Assembly: GCA_035763745.1 (NCBI GenBank)
Contig: DASUAO010000039.1
Location: forward strand, 1 to 61,717
Length of the DNA: 61,717 nt
Source of the DNA: DASUAO01 sp035763745
Lineage (GTDB): Bacteria; Actinomycetota; Acidimicrobiia; IMCC26256; PALSA-555
Direction: 5' to 3'
In this document: one piece after another, positions 8,669-16,676 of the stretch
Numbering within the stretch: position 1 is the first letter of the stretch
Layout of the letters: every line of letters starts with the position of its first letter
Notes under the pieces: generated by a model
Databases searched by the model: none
What the model saw: only the letters and a program-made list of their open reading frames with translations
What the model was told of the DNA's origin: nothing
Translations under genes and position numbers: made by a program

Positions 8669-9754
8669 GTGACCGCCCCGGACTCGAGTGCGAGCGTGCC
8701 CGCGAGTGTCCTCGCGGCCGGCACACCCGCGGAGGAGCGGATCCTCGCCCTCCTCGACTCCGAGCTCGCACGATGGTCGGCGGTCGATGTCGACCTCGCC
8801 GAGCCGCTGCGAGCGCTGCGCGACCTCGTGCTGGCGGGCGGAAAGCGCCTGCGCCCGGCGTTCTGCCACTGGGCGTTCGTCGGTGCCGGTGGTGCGCCCG
8901 ACGACCCACGTGTCGCCGATGCGGGGGCGGCCCTGGAGCTGCTGCACACGTTCGCGCTCGTGCACGACGACGTGATGGACGGCTCTGAGTTCCGCCGTGG
9001 CGACCCGTCCACCCATCGCCGGTTCATCGAGCGCCACGAGGCGCTCGGCTGGCGTTCGGAGAGTCGGCGCTTCGGCGAGGGCGCGGCGATCCTCATCGGG
9101 GATCTCGCGTTCGTCTACGCAGACATGCTCCTCGGCCAGGGACCCCCCGACGTGCATCGGATCTTCGACGAGCTGCGGGTGGAGCTCTGCGTCGGCCAGT
9201 ACCTCGACCTCGTCGGGACATCGAGCGGCTCCAACGACGCGGCGCAGGCCGCGCGGATCCAGCGGTACAAGTCCGGGAAGTACACGGTGGAGCGCCCGCT
9301 GCACCTCGGTGCCGCGCTCGCCGGCCGCCTCGACGAGCTGCGGGAGCCACTCAGCGACGTCGGCCTCCCGCTCGGAGGCGCGTTCCAGCTCCGCGACGAC
9401 CTCCTCGGGGTCTTCGGTGACGAGCGGGTCACGGGGAAGCCGGTGGGGGACGACCTGCGAGAAGGGAAGCTCACGCCACTGGTCGCGGTGGCGGCCCGTC
9501 GGCTCGCCGAGGGGCCGACCGATCGGGGTGCGGCCGACCTGCTGGCGCGGATCGGCCACGCCGACCTCGGCGACGACGAGATCGCCGCATTGCAGACGTT
9601 GCTCGTCGAGAGCGGTGCACGCGAGGAGATCGAGGCGATGATCACGACGCTCGTCGAGGAGTCCCTCCACGCGCTGGCACAGGTCGCGATCTCGGCCGAA
9701 GCTCGTTCGGCGCTCGCGGAGCTCGCCGGGTACGTGGCCTGGCGGGACCACTGA
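8669..9754 (+). CDS. Polyprenyl diphosphate synthase (FPP/GGPP type)
   Basis: Trans-isoprenyl diphosphate synthase of 361 residues that condenses isopentenyl diphosphate with allylic diphosphates. The first Asp-rich motif DDVMD begins at residue 100 (LVHDDVMDGSEFRRG); the second is DDLLGVFGD (FQLRDDLLGVFGDE). KRLRPAF and the basic pair that bind diphosphate are present, as is KYTVERPL. Chain length cannot be read safely: the residues just before the first motif (LLHTFAL) lack an obvious bulky pair, so a C15-C20 or longer product is possible. GTG start with TAGTCT six bases upstream. Confidence 0.9.
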   Translation: MTAPDSSASVPASVLAAGTPAEERILALLDSELARWSAVDVDLAEPLRALRDLVLAGGKRLRPAFCHWAFVGAGGAPDDPRVADAGAALELLHTFALVHDDVMDGSEFRRGDPSTHRRFIERHEALGWRSESRRFGEGAAILIGDLAFVYADMLLGQGPPDVHRIFDELRVELCVGQYLDLVGTSSGSNDAAQAARIQRYKSGKYTVERPLHLGAALAGRLDELREPLSDVGLPLGGAFQLRDDLLGVFGDERVTGKPVGDDLREGKLTPLVAVAARRLAEGPTDRGAADLLARIGHADLGDDEIAALQTLLVESGAREEIEAMITTLVEESLHALAQVAISAEARSALAELAGYVAWRDH

Positions 9755-9771
9755 GCCCCCTGATCAGGGCT
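9754..9771. terminator. Imperfect hairpin after polyprenyl synthase
   Basis: AGCCC-CC-TGA pairs with TCAGGGCT, beginning at the last base of the stop codon. No T-run; may be a weak terminator or processing site. Confidence 0.3.
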
Positions 9772-9867
9772 GCGGGGATCGAAGCGCCGGCGAACGTTCC
9801 CCCGGTCGTGTGTCGGAGGCAGAGCGGATCCGGGCACCGGGATCGGCTCCGGTAGGCTCCTGCGCCC

Positions 9868-10797
9868 ATGTCCCCGGCGATCCCCGCACTCGAGGTCGTC
9901 GCGCTCGAGAAGCACTACGGCGCGGTCCGCGCCGTCGACGACCTCTCGCTCCGGGTCGACGTCGGGGAGGTGTTCGGCATCCTCGGCCCGAACGGCGCCG
10001 GCAAGACGACCACCGTCGAGATCCTCGAGGGCTACCGCGCGCCGGACCGCGGCATGGTTCGGGTCCTGGGTCTCGACCCGATCGCCGATGGCGCGGCCAT
10101 CCGCCCGCAGATCGGCGTCATGCTCCAGGAGGGGGGGCTCGCGCCGGGGATCCGCCCACTGGAGGTCCTCCGGCTCTTCGCCGCGTTCTATGACGACGCC
10201 GATGACCCGGAGCGGCTCCTCGAGCTGGTCGGGCTCTCCGACTCGCGCACGACGTTCGTCCGACGGCTCTCCGGGGGCCAGCGTCAGCGGCTCTCGCTCG
10301 CGCTCGCGCTCGTCGGCCGCCCCCGTCTGCTCTTCCTCGACGAGCCGACCGCCGGGATGGATCCCCATGCCCGCGCGACGACCTGGGACCTCATCCGGTC
10401 GCTGCGTGCCGACGGCGTCACCGTCGTGATGACGACCCACGGGATGGACGAGGCCGAGCAGCTGTGCGATCGACTCGCCATCATCGACCGCGGCCAGCTC
10501 GTCGCCCTGGGATCGCCGACGGAGCTCACCAGCGTGGCGGCGGTCAGCGAGACGCGGTTCACCGCCGTTCCCGGCATCGACGTGGCGGCGCTCGCGGTGG
10601 CCCTGGGTCTGACCGCGGACGCCGTGACGGAGGTGCGTGCCGGCGAGTACGTGCTGGCCACCGAGGCGACCCCGGAGACCGTCGCCGACCTGGCCGGCTG
10701 GCTCCGGGACGAGGGGATCCGCCTCGGGGAGCTGCAGACCGGTCGTCGCACGCTCGAAGAGGTCTTCCTCCGCCTCACTCGTGAGGTCCGGACGTGA
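9868..10797 (+). CDS. ABC transporter ATP-binding protein (ABC-2 type exporter)
   Basis: 309 residues. Walker A GPNGAGKT at 40-47, Q-loop QEGG near 87-90, signature LSGGQRQ at 134-140, Walker B LLFLDEP at 154-160 and switch His in MTTHGMDEAE. The C-terminal 80 residues form the DrrA/CcmA-like extension typical of exporters of drugs, lipids or glycans. Stop and start of the permease overlap (GTGA), so the two are cotranslated. TAGGCT lies nine bases before the ATG. Confidence 0.92.
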   Translation: MSPAIPALEVVALEKHYGAVRAVDDLSLRVDVGEVFGILGPNGAGKTTTVEILEGYRAPDRGMVRVLGLDPIADGAAIRPQIGVMLQEGGLAPGIRPLEVLRLFAAFYDDADDPERLLELVGLSDSRTTFVRRLSGGQRQRLSLALALVGRPRLLFLDEPTAGMDPHARATTWDLIRSLRADGVTVVMTTHGMDEAEQLCDRLAIIDRGQLVALGSPTELTSVAAVSETRFTAVPGIDVAALAVALGLTADAVTEVRAGEYVLATEATPETVADLAGWLRDEGIRLGELQTGRRTLEEVFLRLTREVRT

Positions 10798-11525
10798 GCC
10801 GCACGACCCGCGCGGTGCTGGCCCAGACGAAGATCGAGCTGGTGCTGACGCTCCGACGGGGCGAGAGCCTGCTCGTCGCGTTCCTCGTCCCGATCGGGAT
10901 CCTCGTCTTCTTCACCGAGGTCGATGCGGTCTCGACGGTCCGGCGACCGGTCGACTTCCTCGTGCCCGGTGTGCTCGCCCTCGCCGTGATGTCGAGCGCG
11001 ATGGTGAGCCTGGGGATCGCGACCGGGTTCGAGCGCCGCTACGGCGTCCTGAAGCGCCTCGGCTCGACTCCGCTCTCGCGGGGTGGTCTCCTCGCAGCGA
11101 AGACGCTCAACGTCCTCGTGGTCGAGGTGCTCCAGGCCGTGGTGATCGTCGCCACCGGGATCGCGCTCGGTTGGGACGCGAACGGTGGGATCGCAGTGGC
11201 AATCGTGCTGGTGCTCGTCGGGACCGTCGCCTTCGCCGCGATCGGCATGCTGCTCGCGGGGACGCTTCGGGCGGAGGCGAACCTTGCCGTCGCCAACGGG
11301 CTGTTCCTTTTGCTGCTCTTCCTCGGCGGGATGGCCTACCCGCTCCACAAGCTCCCGGACGCGCTGGAAGCGGTCGCACGGGCGCTGCCCGCTGCGGCGC
11401 TGTCGAGCAGCCTGCGTGACGTCCTCGACGGCGCCGCCTTCCCATGGGGTGCCGTGGGTGTCCTGGTCTCGTGGGCGATCGTCGCGCCGATGCTCGCCGT
11501 GCGCTTCTTCCGCTGGGAGGAGTGA
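10794..11525 (+). CDS. ABC-2 type transporter permease
   Basis: 243 residues, overlapping the ATPase gene by four bases. About six hydrophobic segments are visible, for example LLVAFLVPIGILVFFTE, FLVPGVLALAVMSSAMVSLGI, VLQAVVIVATGIAL, IAVAIVLVLVGTVAFAAIGML, ANGLFLLLLFLGGMAYPL and VGVLVSWAIVAPML. The FERRYGVLKRLGSTPLSR coupling segment between segments two and three is diagnostic of the ABC2_membrane family. Exported substrate unknown. Confidence 0.9.
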   Translation: MSRTTRAVLAQTKIELVLTLRRGESLLVAFLVPIGILVFFTEVDAVSTVRRPVDFLVPGVLALAVMSSAMVSLGIATGFERRYGVLKRLGSTPLSRGGLLAAKTLNVLVVEVLQAVVIVATGIALGWDANGGIAVAIVLVLVGTVAFAAIGMLLAGTLRAEANLAVANGLFLLLLFLGGMAYPLHKLPDALEAVARALPAAALSSSLRDVLDGAAFPWGAVGVLVSWAIVAPMLAVRFFRWEE

Positions 11526-11545
11526 GCCGGCTCGGTGACCAACGG

Positions 11546-12163
11546 TCAGCCGCCTGCGGTCGTGATCTCGTCGAGGTGCCGTCCGAGCCCTCGAGCGGTG
11601 GTGAGCCCGAACACCCGACGGGCGACCGTGCCGTCACGGCGGACGAAGAACGTCTGCGGTATCGCGCGCACCCCGTAGGCGCGGGCGGCCTCCGAGTCCT
11701 CGTCGAGCGCGAGCGCCCAGGTCGCGCCGAACTCGTCGGCGAAGGCGCGTGCGTCGCTCGAGATGTCGCGGTACACGATGCCGACGACGGCGAGGTCGTC
11801 CTCGGCCCGGGCATCGAGCGCATCGCGGAGCAGCGGGAACTCGCGGCGGCACGGGTTGCACCACGACGCCCAGAAGTTCAGCACGACGGGCTGCCCGCGC
11901 AGCGCGCGCAGGTCGACGCAACCGCCCTCCAGACCGGGGAGCCGGAACGACGGCGCGGTGCCGTCGAGCGCCACTGGCCCGTCGCCGACGCGTACTGCAC
12001 AGGTCGGCGTTCCACCGGCTCCATCCGACGACGGTGCGTCGTCGGATCGTGTGAGGACGACAGTGATCGCCCCGACGATGACGAGGGCCAGGACCCCGAC
12101 GGCCGCGATCGGCCACCAGCGTCGAGCGGCGTCAGGCGGCGCGGACGAGGGTGTCGATGGCAA
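11546..12163 (-). CDS. TlpA-like membrane-anchored thioredoxin
   Basis: Redlkxin-type protein of about 205 residues: N-terminal anchor (WPIAAVGVLALVIVGAITVVL), short Ser/Gly linker, then an AhpC-TSA/TlpA domain with the active site WCNPC in VVLNFWASWCNPCRREFPLL and the cis-Pro loop IPQTFFV. It would reduce or deliver disulfides outside the membrane, often to cytochrome c or heme-protein assembly. The start is uncertain: TTG at 12163 is the nearest plausible codon and overlaps the end of the heme O synthase gene by 32 bases. Co-location with heme O synthase fits a respiratory-chain assembly role. Confidence 0.82.
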   Translation of the reverse strand: MPSTPSSAPPDAARRWWPIAAVGVLALVIVGAITVVLTRSDDAPSSDGAGGTPTCAVRVGDGPVALDGTAPSFRLPGLEGGCVDLRALRGQPVVLNFWASWCNPCRREFPLLRDALDARAEDDLAVVGIVYRDISSDARAFADEFGATWALALDEDSEAARAYGVRAIPQTFFVRRDGTVARRVFGLTTARGLGRHLDEITTAGG

Positions 12164-13064
12164 CGGCGGAGAAGAGGACGGCGAGGTAGGTGTTCGAAAA
12201 GGTGAAGAGACGGACGGCCCGCTCGGGAGTGGGATCGCGGCGCAGCTGCTCGGCGCCGAAGACGAACACCGCACCCATCAGCGCAGCCGCGATGGGGTAG
12301 ATCGGGGACATCGCGGTGACGAGTGGCAGGGCGAAGCTGCTCGCGACGACGACGACCGCGTACACGCTGATCTGGCGGGTCGCCGCGGCGATCCCTCGGA
12401 CCACCGGCAACATCGGGAAGCCGGCGTTCGAGTAGTCGTCGTGGTACCGGATCGCCAACGCCCAGAAGTGCGGCGGTGTCCAGAGGAAGACGATCGCGAA
12501 CAGGACCCAGGCCGGGGCTGCGAGCGACCCCGTGACCGCCGCCCATCCCACCAGCGCCGGGACCGCCCCGGCGGCACCCCCGATGACGATGTTCTGCGGA
12601 GTCCTGGGCTTCAGCCAGATGGTGTACACGAACACGTAGAACAGCATGGCGCCCACGGCGAGCGATGCCGCCAGGAGGTTCGCGGCCGCCCACAGGAGGC
12701 CGAACGCGACGGCCTCGAGGGCCAGGCCGAACACCAGCGCGGCCCGGGGGTCCACGTCGCCGGAGGGGAGCGGGCGGTCGCGGGTCCTCCGCATCAGGTG
12801 GTCGCGGTCTCGCTCGATCCAGCAGTTGACGGTGTTGGCGCCCCCGGCCGCGAACGCTCCACCGACGAGGACGGCCGCCACCAGGCCGAGTGAGGGGAAC
12901 CCGCGGTCGGCGAGGATCATCGCTGGCACCGTGGTCACGAGGAGCAGCTCGATGACCCGCGGCTTGGTGAGCAGGACGAACGCGCGCACCGTGGCCAGCG
13001 TGCGTCGCGCCACGCGCGGGCGCGACGCGGGCAGGGAACGGGTCGAGATGGCGGGGTCGGTCAC
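12132..13064 (-). CDS. ctaB: Heme O synthase (protoheme IX farnesyltransferase)
   Basis: UbiA-superfamily prenyltransferase of 310 residues that transfers a farnesyl group to protoheme IX for heme O/A of terminal oxidases. The conserved Asp-rich motif is at residues 80-100 (NCWIERDRDHLMRRTRDRPL). Eight or so membrane segments can be traced, such as LVAAVLVGGAFAAGGANTV and AALMGAVFVFGAEQ. GTG start with GGAG seven bases upstream. Divergent from the GroES-like gene, downstream neighbor is the TlpA thioredoxin gene. Confidence 0.93.
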   Translation of the reverse strand: MTDPAISTRSLPASRPRVARRTLATVRAFVLLTKPRVIELLLVTTVPAMILADRGFPSLGLVAAVLVGGAFAAGGANTVNCWIERDRDHLMRRTRDRPLPSGDVDPRAALVFGLALEAVAFGLLWAAANLLAASLAVGAMLFYVFVYTIWLKPRTPQNIVIGGAAGAVPALVGWAAVTGSLAAPAWVLFAIVFLWTPPHFWALAIRYHDDYSNAGFPMLPVVRGIAAATRQISVYAVVVVASSFALPLVTAMSPIYPIAAALMGAVFVFGAEQLRRDPTPERAVRLFTFSNTYLAVLFSAVAIDTLVRAA

Positions 13065-13164
13065 GTTGCTCCAGGAGGGCCGAGTACCGCCGAACGCTAG
13101 CCGAGGGCTTGCGGCAGCTCGGAACGCCCGATCGGCCGGCAGCGGAGGCGGACGCGCTCGGCGG

Positions 13165-13170
13165 TATCCT
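13165..13170 (+). promoter_or_regulatory. -10 box TATCCT for the GroES-like gene
   Basis: TATCCT seven bases before the ATG at 13178; predicted leaderless start. Confidence 0.5.
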
Positions 13171-13177
13171 CGCGCCC

Positions 13178-13528
13178 ATGTCCCGACCCGACTCCGACCC
13201 GTCGTCGCACGACGACGCCAAGCTGGGGATCCGCATGACCGCGGATCGCATCCTGGCGCGACCGTCCGACGAGATCGGTGAGCGGCGTTCGCGGGCCGGG
13301 ATCCTCATCCCCGCAACCGCGAACGTCGACCGTCGGCTCGCGTGGGCCGAGGTGATCGCCGTCGGTCCCACCGTCCGGAACGTCGAGGAGGGCGATCAGG
13401 TGCTCTTCGCGCCCGACAGCGGGTTCGAGGTAGAGATCCGGGGCGACGACTACCTCATCCTGCGCGAGCGCGACGTGCACGCGGTCGCGTCGACGAAGGC
13501 GGCGGCCGAGACCGGCCTCTACCTGTGA
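13178..13528 (+). CDS. GroES-like co-chaperonin homolog
   Basis: 116 residues with an 18-residue polar extension before the Cpn10 domain (GIRMTADRILARPSDEIGE...). The mobile-loop region is ERRSRAGILIP, and the core strands WAEVIAVGPTVRN, EGDQVLFAPDSGFEVEI and DDYLILRERDVHAV match Cpn10. The stretch that forms the roof hairpin in typical GroES (between 'aVG' and 'vGD') is reduced to TVRNVE. No groEL lies nearby, so it is probably an accessory Cpn10. It overlaps the next gene by four bases (GTGA). Confidence 0.8.
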   Translation: MSRPDSDPSSHDDAKLGIRMTADRILARPSDEIGERRSRAGILIPATANVDRRLAWAEVIAVGPTVRNVEEGDQVLFAPDSGFEVEIRGDDYLILRERDVHAVASTKAAAETGLYL

Positions 13529-14289
13529 TCGACCCGGGGACCGTCTTCCGACTCGACGGCAAGGTGGCACTGATCACGGGGGGCACGCGCGGCATCGGTC
13601 GGGCGATCGCCGAGGCCTACGCGGCCGCGGGTGCCGGCGTCTGCGTGCTGGCCCGCAAGCCCGATGAGCTCGCGGAGACCGAAGCCGCGCTCACCGCGCT
13701 CGGTGCACCGGCCGTCACGGTGGCGGGATCGGCCGGCGATCCGGCGGTCATCGAGACCGCGGTGGGTCGATGCGTCTCCGAGCTCGGCCGGCTCGACATC
13801 CTGGTCAACAACGCCGCGACGAACCCGGCGTTCGGCCCCATGATCGAGACCGAACCCAGCCGGGTTCGCAAGGTGCTCGAGGTGAACGTCGAGGGCGCCC
13901 TGCTGCTCGCGCAGGCGGCGTGGCGGGAGTGGATGGCCGAGCACGGCGGCGTGATCCTCAACGTCGGGTCGGTCGGGGGCATCTCGCCCGCGCCGTTCAT
14001 CGGGATCTACAACGCCTCGAAGGCCGCGCTCCTCCACATGACCCGCCAGCTCGCGCTCGAGCTGGGCCCGGCGGTCAGGGTGAACGCCCTGGCCCCGGGA
14101 CTCGTCAAGACGCACATGGCGCGCGCCCTGTGGGAGACCGACGAGGAGGGAATCGGGAAGCGCCATCCGATGGGACGGATCGGTGAGCCCGACGACATCG
14201 CGGGCGCGGCCCTCTACCTGGTGTCGGACGCCTCGGCGTGGGTGACCGGCGCGACCCTCGTGCTCGACGGTGGGATGTCGATCGCCTGA
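13525..14289 (+). CDS. SDR-family oxidoreductase
   Basis: 254 residues from a GTG that overlaps the GroES-like stop codon. TGGTRGIG cofactor motif near residue 17, NNAA instead of NNAG, catalytic SVGG...YNASKAA with Tyr and Lys, and C-terminal LDGGMS. Typical FabG/glucose-dehydrogenase-like layout; the substrate is unknown. The pairing with a co-chaperonin homolog in one transcript is unusual. Confidence 0.9.
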   Translation: MIDPGTVFRLDGKVALITGGTRGIGRAIAEAYAAAGAGVCVLARKPDELAETEAALTALGAPAVTVAGSAGDPAVIETAVGRCVSELGRLDILVNNAATNPAFGPMIETEPSRVRKVLEVNVEGALLLAQAAWREWMAEHGGVILNVGSVGGISPAPFIGIYNASKAALLHMTRQLALELGPAVRVNALAPGLVKTHMARALWETDEEGIGKRHPMGRIGEPDDIAGAALYLVSDASAWVTGATLVLDGGMSIA

Positions 14290-14293
14290 CGCG

Positions 14294-15061
14294 TCAGCCG
14301 GGGCGCCGGACGGTGAGCTCCACGCGCTGCTCCGCGGGATGCACGACCGGCGCCGGCCGGGCGCGAAGTCGTTCCTCCAGGTACTCGACGACCTGGACGA
14401 AGAGCTTCTTCCCGAGCATCTTGCGCAGTTCCGCGGCGCTGCTGCGGAACACCGGCTCGGTCCCCACGAACGCCTCCGGCGCCTCCGTGCACCACCACGC
14501 GAAGTCGTCGCCGCCTTCGCCCCATCCGTCGCGTGCGAACTCCGTGAGTCGTGAGATCACGCTGCCGTCCTCCTGCTCCTCGTCGATGCGGCGCAGGGGG
14601 AGCTGCCAGCACACCTCGGGCTTCACGTCGCTGTGGTGCTGGTTCGTCCGGTCCGCGTAGATGTGCAGTGCACAGCCGACCCCGCCCGCGAAGCCCGGGC
14701 GGTTCAGGAAGATGCAGGCATCGTCGGCGAGTCGGGTCCTCCACTCGGTGGTGCCGTCCTCGTCCTTCCCGGCCTTGGCGAAGATGCCCTTCTTGCGTCC
14801 GGCAGCCGCGAACTGCCACTCGTCGTCGATGAGGTTGCGCGCGACCTTGACGACGTGGTCACGGTCCTTCTTGTCGGAGAAGTGGGCTCCGTAGGAGCAG
14901 CACCCCTGGACCAGCTCCGGGGACGGCTCGGTGAGCACGCCCTGGCACCCGGACCCGAAGATGCACGTCCACGACGAGAGGAGGTAGGTGACGTCGATCT
15001 GCCAGGTCCGGTTCTCCTTGGGGTCGTCGAAGGACACCCATTCGCGGGTCGGACCTCCCAT
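14294..15061 (-). CDS. Cys-rich conserved protein, metal-binding-like
   Basis: 255 residues from ATG at 15061. Cysteines are concentrated in the first half: SSWTCIFGSGCQG, VQGCCSYGAHF, DDACIFLNRPGF, GVGCALH and PEVCWQLPLRR. Clustered Cys with a CC pair followed by aromatic and acidic residues recalls DUF3109/YkgJ-like putative zinc- or iron-chelating proteins, though the YkgJ CxxCGxCC motif itself is not present. The C-terminal half contains DDFAWWCTEAPEAF and a basic tail. It is divergent from glcD. Function unknown. Confidence 0.72.
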   Translation of the reverse strand: MGGPTREWVSFDDPKENRTWQIDVTYLLSSWTCIFGSGCQGVLTEPSPELVQGCCSYGAHFSDKKDRDHVVKVARNLIDDEWQFAAAGRKKGIFAKAGKDEDGTTEWRTRLADDACIFLNRPGFAGGVGCALHIYADRTNQHHSDVKPEVCWQLPLRRIDEEQEDGSVISRLTEFARDGWGEGGDDFAWWCTEAPEAFVGTEPVFRSSAAELRKMLGKKLFVQVVEYLEERLRARPAPVVHPAEQRVELTVRRPG

Positions 15062-15090
15062 GCGGTTCGTCTCCTGCTCGTCGGGTCGTC

Positions 15091-15130
15091 GGGTCGGGCG
15101 GCGGTCGGTGGGGTCGGGCGGCGGTCGGTC
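15091..15130. repeat. 20-bp tandem duplication
   Basis: Two adjacent copies of a 20-bp unit (15091-15110 and 15111-15130) differing only at the last base, in the 139-bp gap between the Cys-rich gene and glcD. Confidence 0.8.
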
Positions 15131-15188
15131 GCGCCGGGTCGCGCCGCTCGTTCGTTGCGCGCCCGGTGAGCGTACCCAGGTGCATCGG

Positions 15189-15194
15189 TAGTCT
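15189..15194 (+). promoter_or_regulatory. -10 box TAGTCT before glcD
   Basis: TAGTCT six bases before an in-frame ATC at 15201. The same TANNNT-6-start spacing is used by ATG and GTG genes in this window. Confidence 0.45.
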
Positions 15195-15200
15195 TCGGCA

Positions 15201-16676
15201 ATCGCCACCGACGCACGACCTCCTGACCTCGTCGACGTCCCGACCACCGGGCGCGACGACCGGGCGCTCCTTGCCGACCTCCGCGCGGTCGTCGGCTCTG
15301 ACCGGGCGCGGGCCGAGCCGCTCGAGCTCGCGCTCTACGCGCGAGATGCCGGACACGAGCGCGGAGACGCCGCGGTCGTGTGCTTCCCCGATCGGGCCGA
15401 GCAGGTGGCCGAGATCGTGCGCGTCGCGGCGCGTCACGGGCGCCCGTTCGTCGCGCGCGGGAGCGGCACCGGCCTCGCCGGCGGGGCGACTCCCGTCGGC
15501 CGCCCGGTCCTGATCGTCACGACCGCACTCGATCGGATCCTCGAGGTCGATCCCGTCGCCCGGGTCGCGTGGGTGGAGCCGGGCGTGCTGAACCTCGACC
15601 TGTCCCGGGCCGTCCGGCACCACGGCCTGCACTACGCGCCCGACCCCTCGTCGCAGCAGGCGTGCACGATCGGGGGGAACGTCGCCACGAATGCCGGCGG
15701 GCCCCATTGCCTGGCATCCGGGGTGACGAGCGCGCACGTGCTGGCGGTCGAGGTCGTCCTCGCCGACGGGACGGAGGTGGTCCTCGGAGGGCTCGAGCCC
15801 GACCAGCCCGGCTACGACCTGCGGGGCTGCTTCGTCGGGAGCGAGGGAACGATGGGGGTCGCCACCCGGATCGCGGTGCGCCTGGTACCCGATCCACCCG
15901 CAGTCCGCACGCTGCTCCTCGACTTCACGTCCATCGACGACGCAGCGGCGACGGTGAGCGGGATCATCGCGGCGGGGGTCGTACCCGCCGCACTCGAGAT
16001 GATGGACGCGGCCATCACCCGGGCGGTCGAGGACTTCGTCGGCGCCGGCTTCCCTCGCGACGCTGCCGCCGTCCTGCTGGTCGAGCTCGACGGTCTCGAC
16101 GCGGGGGTCGAGGCCGACGCGGGGGCGGTTGCTGAGATCGGTCGACGACATGGTGCACGCACCGTGCGCGTCGCCGCGGACGAAGCCGAGCGCGCGTTGC
16201 TCTGGAAGGGACGCAAGTCGGCGTTCGGCGCGATCGCACGCGTCGCCCCTGACTACTACCTGCACGACGCCGTGGTCCCGAGGACGCGACTCGTCGATGT
16301 GATCCGGTCGGTCACCGAGATCTGCTCGTCGTACGGCCTGACCTGCATGAACGTGTTCCACGCGGGGGACGGGAACCTCCACCCGCTCATCGTGTTCGAC
16401 GCGCGGGAACCGGGCATCTGGCCTCGGGTCCGCGCCGCGGGCGACGAGATCCTCGCTGCATGCGTGGCCGCGGGAGGTGTCCTGTCCGGCGAGCACGGCA
16501 TCGGGATCGAGAAGCGCGAGGCCATGGCGTTGGTGTTCGGACCCGACGACCTCGATGCCCAGGCCCGGCTGCGGGACGCGTTCGACCCCGATGGTCGGGC
16601 GAACCCCGAGAAGGTGCTCCCACGCGGGAGTCGGTGCGGGGAGCTCGGTCGGGTGCCGGAAGGCACGTGGATCTGA
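15201..16676 (+). CDS. glcD: Glycolate oxidase FAD subunit GlcD-like
   Basis: FAD-dependent 2-hydroxyacid oxidase subunit. The PP-loop FAD domain reads AAVVCFPDRAEQVAEIV...RGSGTGLAGGATP, then GGNVATNAGGPHCLASG and a FAD-linked oxidase C-terminal domain with GEHGIGIEKREAM. Family-like sequence (ELALYARDAGHERGD) continues in frame well upstream of the first GTG (15378), and starting there would cut into the first FAD strand. Between the in-frame stop at 15189 and 15378 there is no ATG, GTG or TTG; ATC at 15201, six bases after TAGTCT, is the best candidate start. First gene of glcDEF; stop overlaps glcE. Confidence 0.85.
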   Translation: MATDARPPDLVDVPTTGRDDRALLADLRAVVGSDRARAEPLELALYARDAGHERGDAAVVCFPDRAEQVAEIVRVAARHGRPFVARGSGTGLAGGATPVGRPVLIVTTALDRILEVDPVARVAWVEPGVLNLDLSRAVRHHGLHYAPDPSSQQACTIGGNVATNAGGPHCLASGVTSAHVLAVEVVLADGTEVVLGGLEPDQPGYDLRGCFVGSEGTMGVATRIAVRLVPDPPAVRTLLLDFTSIDDAAATVSGIIAAGVVPAALEMMDAAITRAVEDFVGAGFPRDAAAVLLVELDGLDAGVEADAGAVAEIGRRHGARTVRVAADEAERALLWKGRKSAFGAIARVAPDYYLHDAVVPRTRLVDVIRSVTEICSSYGLTCMNVFHAGDGNLHPLIVFDAREPGIWPRVRAAGDEILAACVAAGGVLSGEHGIGIEKREAMALVFGPDDLDAQARLRDAFDPDGRANPEKVLPRGSRCGELGRVPEGTWI

